A model generated the notes under the pieces. It did no database searches, had not been told where the DNA came from, and saw only the letters and a list, made by a program, of their open reading frames with translations. From Alphaproteobacteria bacterium (lineage in GTDB: Bacteria; Pseudomonadota; Alphaproteobacteria; Rhizobiales; Xanthobacteraceae), in NCBI GenBank assembly GCA_009781045.1, contig WQYW01000050.1, forward strand, positions 1-32,006: a DNA stretch of 32,006 bases, given 5' to 3'. Positions 15,633 to 24,680 of this stretch are shown here, one piece after another. A program made the position numbers and the translations under genes. Position 1 is the stretch's first letter; each line of letters opens with the position of its first letter.

Positions 15633-17840
15633 TCATTCCACCAGCTTTCCAGCACTGGCAAGCCCGAGTAAGCTGCTGAAGCTGGTACAGGGCACAATCT
15701 CCACATTGGCGTGGTCGTAGATCTGGATCACATTGGCAACGATCTGGAAGCAGCCCCCGGGAGGCAACGCTTTGGGCTGACTGTAGCCATAGATCGAGAC
15801 ATTGCCCATCGGGCTGTAGATCAACCCTGACAGGATCGCCGATGACGCCTGCGCCTGGTAGATCGAGGTTGCACCGTTACTGGTCGATCCCTTCGGCGCC
15901 AGCAGGCCCATCACGACCTCCTGGTAGCCGCGATTGGGCGTCCCCGGCGCTATTTCCACCATCGGTGCCGTCACCTCCAGCGGCCCGGAACCGGTGAGAT
16001 AGATCGTGCCGCCAAGCAGGCCAATGGTATAGCCTCTGGCGATGAAGCCGCCGGCCGAGGCCGTGACCGCGTAGCTGCCGCCCTGGAGATACATCGTGCC
16101 ATTGCCATTGACCGGGTCGCCATTGGCACCCAGGGTCCAGATTCCGTAATTCGCGATCGAGCCACCCTGGAACCAGAGATCGCCGACACCGAAGACGTTG
16201 ACCGAGTTCTGACCAAAGAGCAGCGATCCGCCGTAGAACCAGAACGGACCGTCGCCGAAAGTGGTGGTCGAATTCGGACCCGTGCCAAAGCTGCCACCCT
16301 GCAGGTAGAACGGGCCGTTTCCGAAGATCATGGTGCCGTTGTTGGAGAACGACCCGCCATACATATAGAACGGGCCGTTGCCGATCCTGAGCGTCGAGGT
16401 CTGCGTCGTCGTTGTGATACTGCCACCCCAGAACCACCACGGGCCGTTGCCGTAGGTGAGCGTGGCTCCCGGTTCCACATAGACCGTGCCACCCCGGATC
16501 ACCGTGGTCATGTCATCGAACGTGACATCGCCGTATTCGTACATCGATCCGACGGCGAGCACGAACACGACGGAAGCATCGGGCGCGACTTTGAGTTTGA
16601 CGACGCTTCCGGCATAGGCGAAAAAGTCTCCCGAGACTACATAGCAACCGGAGTTGAAAGTTACGGTATTCGTGCCGGTGAAATACCAGCCGGAGCTGAA
16701 GGTGGTAGGATTCGTGCACTGCGGGTCCGGCCCACCCGAGCCCTCAAACGTGAGGTCGGAGCTGGTGGAATGGAGCGACCCATAGGGCGCGTGCGGCAGC
16801 GTGACACCGGTTTGCGAATTATAGGTCAGGGCGGCGTTGCCGGCAGCAGGCACCGGAATTGGCGGCTGCGGATAGTTCGGATTCGACGCCACCGGCAGGC
16901 CGAAATCCCACGTCGGCACCATATTCTGCATCGTCGTCTGAAGTGTCGCGATGCGGGGATCGGAATTGAACGGATTGTCAAACACCGTCTTCGGAGGTGC
17001 GACATTGTAGTCAACACCACCCGCGTTTACCAGCGTAGCCAGCGAGCCTTTGAGATAGCCCGCTTCAACACTCGGCGAGATTCCCACCTCGATCTTGCCC
17101 ATCGTCACGTTGGACTGGCCGCCGGCTTCGAAATAGGTCGTTGCCCTCGCGGTGCAGTTCGGGCCGTCAACCACGGCACTGCCGGCAATGTTGATGTCGG
17201 CCCCCAGCGCCCACAGACAGGGTAGCGCCGCCGGGGTCGCCCCGGCATAGGCGTTTGCACCGACCCTGCCCTGGCCGGTCGGCGAAAGGAAGCCAAATCC
17301 GAGAGCGACGTCGTTTTTCACCGTGGTCTCAAGAACGATGCTGCCATCGCCGCGCGGTGATTGCGTGGCAATGGTGGCTACATCACTGGTCGGATAGCCG
17401 TTGATCGTCCCGATATTGGCGGCGGTCGCCACCGCCTGGCTCGAGGCCGCGGTCCCGACAATCGGACCTGGCGTCCCTGCCGCGGCGATCACGGCGGCGT
17501 CGGCTACGATCTGGGCGCGCTGCCTGGCAACATAGAGCATGGAGACATCGATCAGCAGAGCACCGACGGCAAGCATGCCAAGAAACAGGCCGAGCCACAG
17601 GATCACGCCACCGTCTTCGCTGCCTGCGAAACCGCCGGCGCCTTTGCGATTGTGGCGCCGCGCCACGGCCCACCACGACCACGGTCTTGCCTGCGGCAGC
17701 GCTCTCAGGCTGCCGACGACGTCCGCGCTTCCCGGCTGCCGCTCACATCTGTCACCCTGTTCGGCGATTTTGGCAGGACCTTCATAAAGGGCGCCCGCGC
17801 CGCACCCCTCCGGCGCTGCCTGAGCTGGGTTTCGTATCAT
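15633..17840 (-). CDS. TadE/G-anchored repeat-solenoid protein, paralogue 2
   Basis: The 735-residue product is a close paralogue of the one encoded at 12580–14820, with the same architecture throughout. The TadG-like anchor reads SEDGGVILWLGLFLGMLAVG then LLIDVSMLYVARQRAQIVAD. The middle region holds FEGSGGPDPQCTNPTTF and FNSGCYVV. The repeats follow (YGNGPWWFWGGS, IGNGPFYMYGGS, FGNGPFYLQGGS, FGDGPFWFYGGS, FGVGDLWFQGGS), and both copies end in ASAGKLVE. The start at 17840 (MIRNPAQ) aligns with the start of paralogue 1 and is preceded by AGGCGAGG; an upstream ATG at 17897 would extend into the conserved leader. Differences cluster in the N-terminal polar tail and in solvent-type positions of the central part, while the repeats are almost unchanged. 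It has its own promoter region, so the pair is two units rather than one operon. Function is unknown. Confidence 0.85.
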   Translation of the reverse strand: MIRNPAQAAPEGCGAGALYEGPAKIAEQGDRCERQPGSADVVGSLRALPQARPWSWWAVARRHNRKGAGGFAGSEDGGVILWLGLFLGMLAVGALLIDVSMLYVARQRAQIVADAAVIAAAGTPGPIVGTAASSQAVATAANIGTINGYPTSDVATIATQSPRGDGSIVLETTVKNDVALGFGFLSPTGQGRVGANAYAGATPAALPCLWALGADINIAGSAVVDGPNCTARATTYFEAGGQSNVTMGKIEVGISPSVEAGYLKGSLATLVNAGGVDYNVAPPKTVFDNPFNSDPRIATLQTTMQNMVPTWDFGLPVASNPNYPQPPIPVPAAGNAALTYNSQTGVTLPHAPYGSLHSTSSDLTFEGSGGPDPQCTNPTTFSSGWYFTGTNTVTFNSGCYVVSGDFFAYAGSVVKLKVAPDASVVFVLAVGSMYEYGDVTFDDMTTVIRGGTVYVEPGATLTYGNGPWWFWGGSITTTTQTSTLRIGNGPFYMYGGSFSNNGTMIFGNGPFYLQGGSFGTGPNSTTTFGDGPFWFYGGSLLFGQNSVNVFGVGDLWFQGGSIANYGIWTLGANGDPVNGNGTMYLQGGSYAVTASAGGFIARGYTIGLLGGTIYLTGSGPLEVTAPMVEIAPGTPNRGYQEVVMGLLAPKGSTSNGATSIYQAQASSAILSGLIYSPMGNVSIYGYSQPKALPPGGCFQIVANVIQIYDHANVEIVPCTSFSSLLGLASAGKLVE

Positions 17841-17902
17841 TTTCGACCTCGCCTGAAATTCGCATCTTTTCCAATCCGCCGGCGAGATTGGGCGCACAGA
17901 TA

Positions 17903-17917
17903 TTAAACGCCGGCTAA
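17903..17917 (-). promoter_or_regulatory. Candidate CtrA box upstream of TadG-like paralogue 2
   Basis: TTAG-N7-TTAA on the gene strand lies 63 bases before the start. The seven-base spacer differs partly from that of paralogue 1 while both half-sites are identical, which is what selection on the half-sites would leave. Assignment to CtrA is inferred from the consensus. Confidence 0.5.
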
Positions 17918-18251
17918 ATCATGGAGTGAAACGTCAGGGTATATTCGCCAACCTGCCACCGGCTGTGCGCAAACACCTCGCACTGTGACTGCGAAACAGC
18001 CTCGCTGCCCCGGCACGGGTGTTGCGTCACCGCGACGGGACCTGAAGAATAATTCCTGCCGGCTCTGCGGCAGCGGCTCCAACCGATGCCACTGCCCCTT
18101 CCGTGATTGCTGTTTTGGCTCTCAGGGCGTTGAGGCGATTGAACGATGAGGTCGAACACAACAGGCCGGAACCGCCCGTCGCCACGCCGGGACGGTGAGA
18201 GAGCACCTCATTCCCGCAACGCGGCCCTCCCCCCGTGGTGACACCCGCGTT

Positions 18252-18286
18252 TATCAACCATGATTGCCGCTGCTATATGGTGAATA
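18252..18286. promoter_or_regulatory. Conserved 35-base dyad, copy 2
   Basis: Arms TATCAACCAT and ATGGTGAATA are separated by 15 bases. The same element occurs at 15268–15302 upstream of paralogue 1. It lies about 410 bases upstream of paralogue 2, and 409 bases upstream of the divergent panE gene, so either gene could be the target. Confidence 0.55.
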
Positions 18287-18694
18287 GGAAACGTCAGATG
18301 CCGGCCTGAAGAACCCCACATAGCCACTCTCGCCACCCGCGTCCCGGAGCCGCACCGTTGAGCTGGCACCCTGGCTTGCGCAGTTTGCGTGAGCCACAGA
18401 AAAGAGCTGGTGCGGAGATTAAGGATTAAGGGTGCGGATCTGCCCGGCCGATCGGGACTCGATCCCGGCCATAATGCACTCGAGGGCGCAACGTCGCCTT
18501 TGGCAGCCCCGCTGCCGGCACCGGCAATGCGATTTCCATCACCCATGATTGCCATGGTGAAGCCTCCCGCGGCTGGAGAGACGACAAGGTGGGCTTTGCC
18601 CTCCTTTGCCCTCCCTTGACGGTTGCAAATCGCCGAAGGAAGGAGCAGGTGGTCCTCAGGTCGTCCTTGGGTCGCTGGCGATGGAGTGAGACGG

Positions 18695-19615
18695 ATGCGC
18701 ATTCTTGTGGTCGGAGCCGGTGCCACCGGTGGCTATTTTGGCGGACGGCTGCTGGCGGGGGGGCATGATGTCACCTTCCTGGTGCGCGGTGCCCGCGCCA
18801 GCCAGCTTGCCGAATCGGGTCTCGTGATCCGCAGTCCCAAGGGCGATGTCACCCTTGAAGCTCCGCCTTTGACCCAGGCCGGAGAGATCACCTCCCCCTT
18901 CGACGTCATCCTGGTGAGTTGCAAGGCCTTCGACCTCGACAGCGCCATCGCTTCCTTTGCCCCCGCGGTCGGCCCCGACAGCGCCATCCTGCCGCTCCTC
19001 AACGGCATGCGCCATCTCGATCTCCTTGATGCGAAATTCGGCCCGGAGCACGTGCTCGGCGGACTGTGTTCGATCGTCGCGACCATGAACGACAGACACG
19101 AGGTCGTGCATCTGCAGCCGATGCAGTCGATGCGCTATGGCGAGCGCGACGGCAGCCTGTCAAAGCGGGTTCGGGCGATCGACGCCATCTTCGGCAGCGC
19201 CATTGCGGGAGCTGGCGCCAGTGAAACCATTCTTGCCGACATGTGGGCGAAATGGGTTTTCCTCGGCTCTCTCGCAGCGACCACCTGCCTGATGCGGGCC
19301 TCGATCGGCAATATTCTCGCCGTCCCCGGCGGCAGGGCGTTCATCCTCGCCACACTGGATGAGGCCGCGGGCGTTGCCACCGCCTGCGGCTTCTCTCCTG
19401 GCGGCCCGTGGTTCGAAGAGACCAGGGCGATGCTGACGGCGCAGGGAGCACCGACCACGGCATCTATGTTCCGCGACATCGAAGCCGGCCATAAGGTCGA
19501 GGCCGATCACATCCTCGGTGACCTTCTCACCCGGGCCAAGGCACATGGCGTCCCGGTTCCCAATCTCCACCTCGCCTATATCCATCTCAAGGCCTACGAG
19601 GAACGCCGCGGCTGA
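18695..19615 (+). CDS. panE: Ketopantoate reductase family protein
   Basis: The 306-residue product matches the ketopantoate reductase (ApbA/PanE) family, which reduces 2-dehydropantoate to pantoate with NADPH in pantothenate and CoA synthesis. The N-terminal Rossmann motif is MRILVVGAGATGGYFGGRL, followed by VTFLVRGAR. DVILVSCKAFDLD and LLNGMRHLD are family motifs. The C-terminal helical domain has DMWAKWVFLGSLAATTCL, with the conserved Lys, and ends near PVPNLHLAYIHLKAYE. ATG 18695 puts the nucleotide-binding strand at the N terminus and has GGAG eight bases upstream. Several paralogues of this family with other 2-oxo-acid substrates exist, so the precise substrate is less certain than the family. 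It stands alone, divergent from the TadG-like genes. Confidence 0.88.
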   Translation: MRILVVGAGATGGYFGGRLLAGGHDVTFLVRGARASQLAESGLVIRSPKGDVTLEAPPLTQAGEITSPFDVILVSCKAFDLDSAIASFAPAVGPDSAILPLLNGMRHLDLLDAKFGPEHVLGGLCSIVATMNDRHEVVHLQPMQSMRYGERDGSLSKRVRAIDAIFGSAIAGAGASETILADMWAKWVFLGSLAATTCLMRASIGNILAVPGGRAFILATLDEAAGVATACGFSPGGPWFEETRAMLTAQGAPTTASMFRDIEAGHKVEADHILGDLLTRAKAHGVPVPNLHLAYIHLKAYEERRG

Positions 19616-20116
19616 CTGTCGCACGCCGACTGCGACAGGCGGAGCAATCCACAGCCCACTGCTCTATCGCGCGCTGCGCGCAACAGCGTCCCGCCTGCGG
19701 GGTGCGGCTTTCTGTGAAAATATCAATAATATCAATGCGGCATGTATTCGCAGGTCGGCCCGGGCACAACCCGGATCCAACCCTTACCCGGTGCTTCAAT
19801 GCAACGGGCAATGGCCGATACTGGACGGCAGCCGTTCAAGGCACCCGTGGGCCCCGTGGGCGGAATCGTGTGTTCGGATTGCGAGATGGCGACTTGCCGC
19901 CCACACCCGGACGCATCCGCCCGCCGCGAGGTGAATCTTTGACACACCACGGTCGGCGCTTCCCCGAGCTCGCCCTGGTCAGGCATCACCTCACCAACCG
20001 CGTCTTCTGACCTCGCTTTTCGCCCTGGTTTATCCGATCAAGGGGATTGACCAACGTTCCCCGTTGGCTGTTCATACAGTCTTTCGTGCCGATCAGGTTT
20101 GCTGGGGGAAGCGGAA
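19616..20116. other. Intergenic region at the left edge of the R-M/ParA island
   Basis: No gene is recognised. AATATCAAT occurs twice in tandem at 19719–19736, an AT-rich spot in GC-rich surroundings. A promoter-like TTGACC with an embedded palindrome lies at 20047–20078. No tRNA or obvious attachment repeat is seen at this boundary. Confidence 0.5.
20047..20078 (+). promoter_or_regulatory. Possible promoter/operator of the R-M gene
   Basis: TTGACC resembles a -35 box and CATACA a poor -10, with longer than ideal spacing. Starting within the TTGACC, CCAACG (20051–20056) and CGTTGG (20062–20067) form a perfect six-base palindrome. It lies about 50 bases before the proposed TTG start. An operator here would suit the usual tight control of R-M genes, but this is speculative. 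Confidence 0.3.
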
Positions 20117-22996
20117 TTGACGCCTGATGAATTTGTCCGAAAGTGGAACAACGTCGAGCTCAACGAGCGTGCAGCAGCTCAATCCCATTTCATCGATCTA
20201 TGCCGCATGCTCAACGAGCCGGCCCCCACCGATGTCGATCCCAGAGGCGATTGGTATGCGTTTGAGCGAGGCGCCACCAAGACCACCGGTGGCGAGGGCT
20301 GGGCAGATGTCTGGAAACGCAACCATTTCGGCTGGGAGTACAAGGGTAAGCGGAAAGACCTGAAGGCCGCCTTTGCGCAACTTCAGCAATATGCGCTGGC
20401 ACTGGAGAACCCGCCGCTGCTCGTCGTCTGCGATATGGAGCGGTTTGAAATCCATACGAACTGGACCAATAGCGTTTCGGCGGTTCATGAATTCTGTCTC
20501 GACGATCTACGCGACGCCAACGTTCGGCAAAGACTCAAATGGGTGTTCAGTGATCCCGAGCAATTGAAGCCGGGCAAGACGAGACAGGAACTCACCGAGC
20601 AGGCCGCCGCCAAGTTTGCCGAATTGGCGCAGCGCCTGCGCGAACGGAAACATCCTGCCGAAGGGGTAGCGCGTTTCATCAATCGGCTGGTCTTCTGCAT
20701 GTTCGCCGAAGACGTTGATCTTCTGCCAAACAAGATGTTCAAGCGAATGCTTCAACATGCCTCATTGCGGCCCGAGGAGTTTCAGGAGCTTGCGAGCGAC
20801 CTCTTTAGAGCCATGCAGTCCGGCGGGAGGGTCGGCTTTGAGCATGTCGCATGGTTCAACGGCGGCCTTTTCAATGATCCAACGGCGCTACCGCTGGATC
20901 GTGACGACATCTCCCTGACACTGGCAGCGGCCAGGTTATATTGGGCGGAAATCGACCCGTCCATATTTGGTACGCTATTTCAACGCGGCCTGGACCCGGA
21001 CAAACGATCTCAGTTAGGCGCGCACTATACGGATCGGGAGAAGATCATGATGATCATCGATCCTGTCATTGTGCGGCCATGGCTCGTTGAGTGGGAGGCA
21101 ACAAAACTAAAAATCGCGGAGGCCATGGCTGAGGCAACCGCAGCGCAGCAGAGGAAGCCCACCAGGCAATCCGACGCGAAAATTGTCCATGCGACAGCCC
21201 GTCGGGCGGAGGAAAGGGCAAAGCGATTCGCAAACAGCCTGTTCATCGGCTTCCTGGACCGACTACGAAGATTTCGGGTTCTTGACCCTGCTTGTGGCTC
21301 CGGGAATTTTCTTTATTTGGCCGTCCTCGCCCTCAAGGACATAGAACACCGCGCAAACATTGATGCGGAGTTACTCGGGCTTACGAGACAAGCGCCTGGA
21401 GTTGGCCCGGAGGCGGTGCTCGGGATCGAAATAAATCCATATGCGGCGGAACTTGCGCGAGTCTCGGTATGGATCGGAGAGCTCCAGTGGATGAGGCGAA
21501 ATGGGTTTGGCGTCTCCGACAATCCCATCCTGAAACCGCTTGATAACATTGAATGCCGCGACGCCATCCTCAACGACGACGGTTCTGAGGCACTTTGGCC
21601 TCCCGCTGATGTGGTGATTGGGAATCCGCCATTTCTCGGTGACAAGTTCATGCGAGACAGGCTCGGCTCGGCATATGCAACCGCTCTGCGTAAAGCGTAT
21701 TCGGGCAGGACGCCAGGCGGTGCCGACCTGGTCTGTTATTGGTTTACCAAGGCAAGCGACCATATCGCGGCCGGCAAAAGTCATAGGGCTGGTCTCGTTG
21801 CCACCAGTTCTATTCGGGGCGGCGCCAACAGAGCTGTATTGGAGCGCATTGTTGCAGATCAGCATATCTTTGAGGCCTGGTCCGACGAGCACTGGACCGT
21901 GGAAGGTGCGAATGTTCGGGTATCCCTGATTTGTTTTACGTCCAAAAATGCCGAGTTGAATGACTCTCTCAATGGGCAACATATTGGAGGGATATTTGCT
22001 GACTTGACCGCCGGAGCGATCGATCTGAGCACGGTTCGGTCGCTGAGCGAGAATGAGGGGGTGGCCTTCAATGGCATTTCCAAAAAGGGAAAATTCGACA
22101 TCAGCGGTGATGTCGCTCGGTCGTGGCTGGTATTGCCTGCAAATCCCAATGGACGGAAGAACGAGGATGTCGTGCGCCCGTGGATCAATGGAATAGATGT
22201 TGTCCGCCGATCGCAGGATATGTGGCTTGTGCACTTTGGAGCGATGTCTGAAGCTGACGCAGCGATGTTCGAGGCACCCTATGCGTGGGTACGCAAATAC
22301 GTTTACGCCGAGCGGGCCAAGAGCAATTCGAGGATGGAGCGTCGTGATTGGTGGCTGCTGGCGCGCCGTGCAGACGCCATGCAAAGCGCCATCTCACCGC
22401 TTCAACGATATATAGCTACGCCGGAAGTCTCAAAACACCGGATATTCATTTGGGTCGATCCACGGATTGTTCCCGATAAGAACGTGGTCGTTATTGCGCG
22501 GGAGGATGATACATCTTTTGGTATTCTGCAAAGCAGGTATCACTCAGCATGGGCACTAAGGACCGGAACAAGCCTCGAAGATCGTCCGCGTTACACCTCC
22601 ACTACGACCTTCCGAACATTTCCGTTTCCCGACGGATTGACACCTGACGTTGCTGCCGCGTCCTACGAAAACGATCCCCGTGCGAGGCAAATTGCCTCTG
22701 CTGCCAAGAAACTTAATCAGGCTCGCGAAGGTTGGCTGAATCCGCCTGATCTCGTGACCAGTAGGCCGGAGGTTGTGCCGGATTACCCACCCAGACTGGA
22801 GCCGAACGATGCGGCAGCCTCGGCTATTCTGAAGGAGCGCACCCTCACGAACCTCTACAACGAGCGCCCGACATGGTTGGTAAATGCCCATATTGAGCTG
22901 GACGCCGCCGTAGCCACCGCATACGGCTGGCCTGCTGACATTTCTGAAGGGGATGCACTCGTGCGACTGTTTGTGCTCAATCAGGAAAGGGCCTAA
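20117..22996 (+). CDS. MmeI-like (type IIL) restriction-modification enzyme
   Basis: The 959-residue product fits the single-chain type IIL family, in which one protein methylates adenine in its site and cuts DNA at a distance. The N-terminal nuclease domain shows a D-x9-E-x-K pattern (Asp64, Glu74-Tyr-Lys76, in WADVWKRNHFGWEYKGKRKD), the spacing I recall for MmeI, followed by LLVVCDMERFEIHT. A helical linker leads to the gamma-class N6-adenine methyltransferase with motif I LDPACGSGNFLYLA (about 389–402), GIEINPYAAELARVS and catalytic motif IV VIGNPPFLG. The rest should be the target-recognition domain, and the C-terminal YGWPADISEGDALVRLFVLN is typical. TTG 20117 gives the usual start M-TPDEFVRKW, with GGGGGA upstream; TTG 20099 is the alternative. 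All key motifs look intact. A broken ParA-like gene follows 143 bases later. Confidence 0.9.
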   Translation: MTPDEFVRKWNNVELNERAAAQSHFIDLCRMLNEPAPTDVDPRGDWYAFERGATKTTGGEGWADVWKRNHFGWEYKGKRKDLKAAFAQLQQYALALENPPLLVVCDMERFEIHTNWTNSVSAVHEFCLDDLRDANVRQRLKWVFSDPEQLKPGKTRQELTEQAAAKFAELAQRLRERKHPAEGVARFINRLVFCMFAEDVDLLPNKMFKRMLQHASLRPEEFQELASDLFRAMQSGGRVGFEHVAWFNGGLFNDPTALPLDRDDISLTLAAARLYWAEIDPSIFGTLFQRGLDPDKRSQLGAHYTDREKIMMIIDPVIVRPWLVEWEATKLKIAEAMAEATAAQQRKPTRQSDAKIVHATARRAEERAKRFANSLFIGFLDRLRRFRVLDPACGSGNFLYLAVLALKDIEHRANIDAELLGLTRQAPGVGPEAVLGIEINPYAAELARVSVWIGELQWMRRNGFGVSDNPILKPLDNIECRDAILNDDGSEALWPPADVVIGNPPFLGDKFMRDRLGSAYATALRKAYSGRTPGGADLVCYWFTKASDHIAAGKSHRAGLVATSSIRGGANRAVLERIVADQHIFEAWSDEHWTVEGANVRVSLICFTSKNAELNDSLNGQHIGGIFADLTAGAIDLSTVRSLSENEGVAFNGISKKGKFDISGDVARSWLVLPANPNGRKNEDVVRPWINGIDVVRRSQDMWLVHFGAMSEADAAMFEAPYAWVRKYVYAERAKSNSRMERRDWWLLARRADAMQSAISPLQRYIATPEVSKHRIFIWVDPRIVPDKNVVVIAREDDTSFGILQSRYHSAWALRTGTSLEDRPRYTSTTTFRTFPFPDGLTPDVAAASYENDPRARQIASAAKKLNQAREGWLNPPDLVTSRPEVVPDYPPRLEPNDAAASAILKERTLTNLYNERPTWLVNAHIELDAAVATAYGWPADISEGDALVRLFVLNQERA

Positions 22997-23139
22997 GGAA
23001 TCACTTATCCGCCAGGTACCGTTGCGCACCCTTGCAAACGCCGCGAGGCGAGGTTCGGCAAGGGCCCCGCAATGGATTTGATGTATCGAATGTGATCTCG
23101 GAATTTCAACAACCTATCAACCAAAAGAGGCGGGCGCAC

Positions 23140-24169
23140 ATGGCTCCAATCATCTCATTATTCAATCACAAGGGTGGCGTTAGCAAGACTACCACAGCGT
23201 TCAATTTGGGATCGGCTTTGGCCGACCGAGACAAAAATTCTGATTGTTGATGGTGACCCTCAGTGCAATTTGACCGGCACCGTCCTTGGATTTGGCGGCA
23301 CTAACGATTTCAGCGCATTTTACAAAAAGCACCCAAATGCTAATATCAGCACATGCTTGGAGCCGATCTTTAGAGCAACTGGTTCGAATCTTAAGGCGGC
23401 GAAGATTACTAAGACTGGCCATCCAAACCTTTTCCTTCTCGCAGGCAATATCGATCTTGCTGAGAACGAGACGCAAATCTCGGTGGCGCTTTCGACGAGC
23501 TCTGCTATCCCGGCGTTGCAAAATATTCCGGGAGCCGCATGTGCGCTGCTTCGCCTGACAGCTAAGGCCCATGACATCGATGCCGTGATAGTGGACATGA
23601 GTCCAAGTGTCGGCGCTCTTAACGAGTGTCTTTTGATGGGAAGTGATTATTTCATCGTTCCTACATCGCAAGACTATTACTGTAATCAGGCAATTTCCTC
23701 GCTCGCACGCGTCGTTCCTAAGTGGAACGCCGCGCTGCAACTCTTTAGAAATGCATCGTTGCTTTACCCAGTTCCTGCCAATCCACCCAAATTCTGTGGG
23801 ATTATATCGCAACGCTATCGGCCACGTTCGGGAAGCCCGGCACAGTCCTTCCAGCAATGGATCGATGTAATCAAACAAACCGTCTTGAAAGAGCTGGTCC
23901 CGGCATTGACGTCCGTGAACATGACTCTGACCGTGGCAGAGTTCAACGCTGGATCACCGGGAGACACGCCATTTAACTTAATCAATATCGCAGATTTCAA
24001 TTCCTTGATCGCGCAGTCTCAAAAATTCAACGTTCCGATTTTTGCATTAAGCGACACTGAGATAGAACAGGCTGGCATCATTCTGCAAACCATGAAAGAG
24101 AGCAGAGATAGTTTCAGAGCGACATTTTCCCAATTGGCGAATACAGTCCAGTTGATTGCCGGAATATGA
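23140..24169 (+). pseudogene. ParA-like ATPase gene with a frameshift in an A-run
   Basis: ATG 23140, preceded by AGAGG, starts IISLFNHKGGVSKTTTAFNL, a deviant Walker A motif of the ParA/MinD family. After SALADRDK the frame stops at 23248. The +1 frame resumes at once with ILIVDGDPQCNLTG (Walker A' region), then VIVDMSPSVGALNECLL, DYFIVPTSQDYYCNQAISSL and KFCGIISQRYRPR, and runs to 24169. The break is at AAAAA 23233–23237: four or seven A would restore a single frame of about 342 residues. The family is a stand-alone ParA type seen near defence genes, without ParB, from memory. It may be a true inactivating mutation, a sequencing error or, less likely, programmed slippage. Its base composition is clearly less GC-rich than flanking genes, consistent with transfer. 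Confidence 0.85.
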
Positions 24170-24680
24170 GGGCGCTCATTCGCGCCTTCCTTTGACTGCC
24201 GTGAAGAGCTTGCTGTCACGACGGAGGACGTGCGGCGGCTGCGCCTCTTCCGTGCGGCTGGATTTACCTCGTTGTCGGATCACCACTCCGGGCATCTGCG
24301 CAGGTTACGGCGGTGGGTTCAGGGTTCCACCCCTTCCCCACCCACATGAGCAATTGCATTTGGCGGCCATTTCCGAATCTCCACAGAATCCTGCCGGAGC
24401 TTTGTCCAGACAAGGTCTGTTCGAGCGATCCACAATCACCGCCCTCGCTTTGAGGGCCTCTCCCCGTTGACCCAGGGGGGGCCACAGGTGAGGTGAAAAG
24501 CCGCAGTCCGTGCCGATTTTCTTCGCGGGCAGTGCTGCGGAGGGCCAGGATCGGGGTCCATGTGGCTTGCCCGGCGTTTTTCGCAATCGGGCGCGAGCCC
24601 GCGCGTTGAGGCGCGATTACCCTCCTCACTCACGCTGGCAATTTCGTGCAGATTCGGGGGCCGCAGGGAGCGACACGGGT
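24170..24680. other. Intergenic region right of the R-M/ParA island
   Basis: No gene is recognised. A perfect hairpin GCCCTC / GAGGGC with a five-base loop lies at 24441–24457 without a T-run. GC-rich character returns here, so the composition change lies near 24170. Confidence 0.5.

Larger units (their letters stand above)
17841..18694. other. Region between TadG-like paralogue 2 and panE (divergent genes)
   Basis: No gene is recognised. The part next to 17840 matches the leader of paralogue 1. It contains the CtrA-like box, the dyad at 18252–18286 and, at 18542–18561, a shorter sequence with the same half-sites (CCATGATTGCC then ATGGTGAA). GGAG at 18683–18686 is the likely ribosome-binding site of panE. 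Confidence 0.6.

Noticed and set aside
15231..18352. Shared 14-mer CACCCGCGTCCCGG at about 15231 and 18339
   Set aside because: Its position relative to the conserved dyads differs between the two units, so it may be chance in GC-rich DNA.
23032..24169. Programmed frameshifting as the explanation for the ParA gene
   Set aside because: The required shift is +1 (or -2) at an A-run, with no obvious stimulatory structure or internal ribosome-binding signal. Mutation or sequencing error is simpler.
19616..24680. Integrative element with attachment sites around the R-M/ParA island
   Set aside because: I saw no integrase, no flanking tRNA and no clear direct repeats at the edges.
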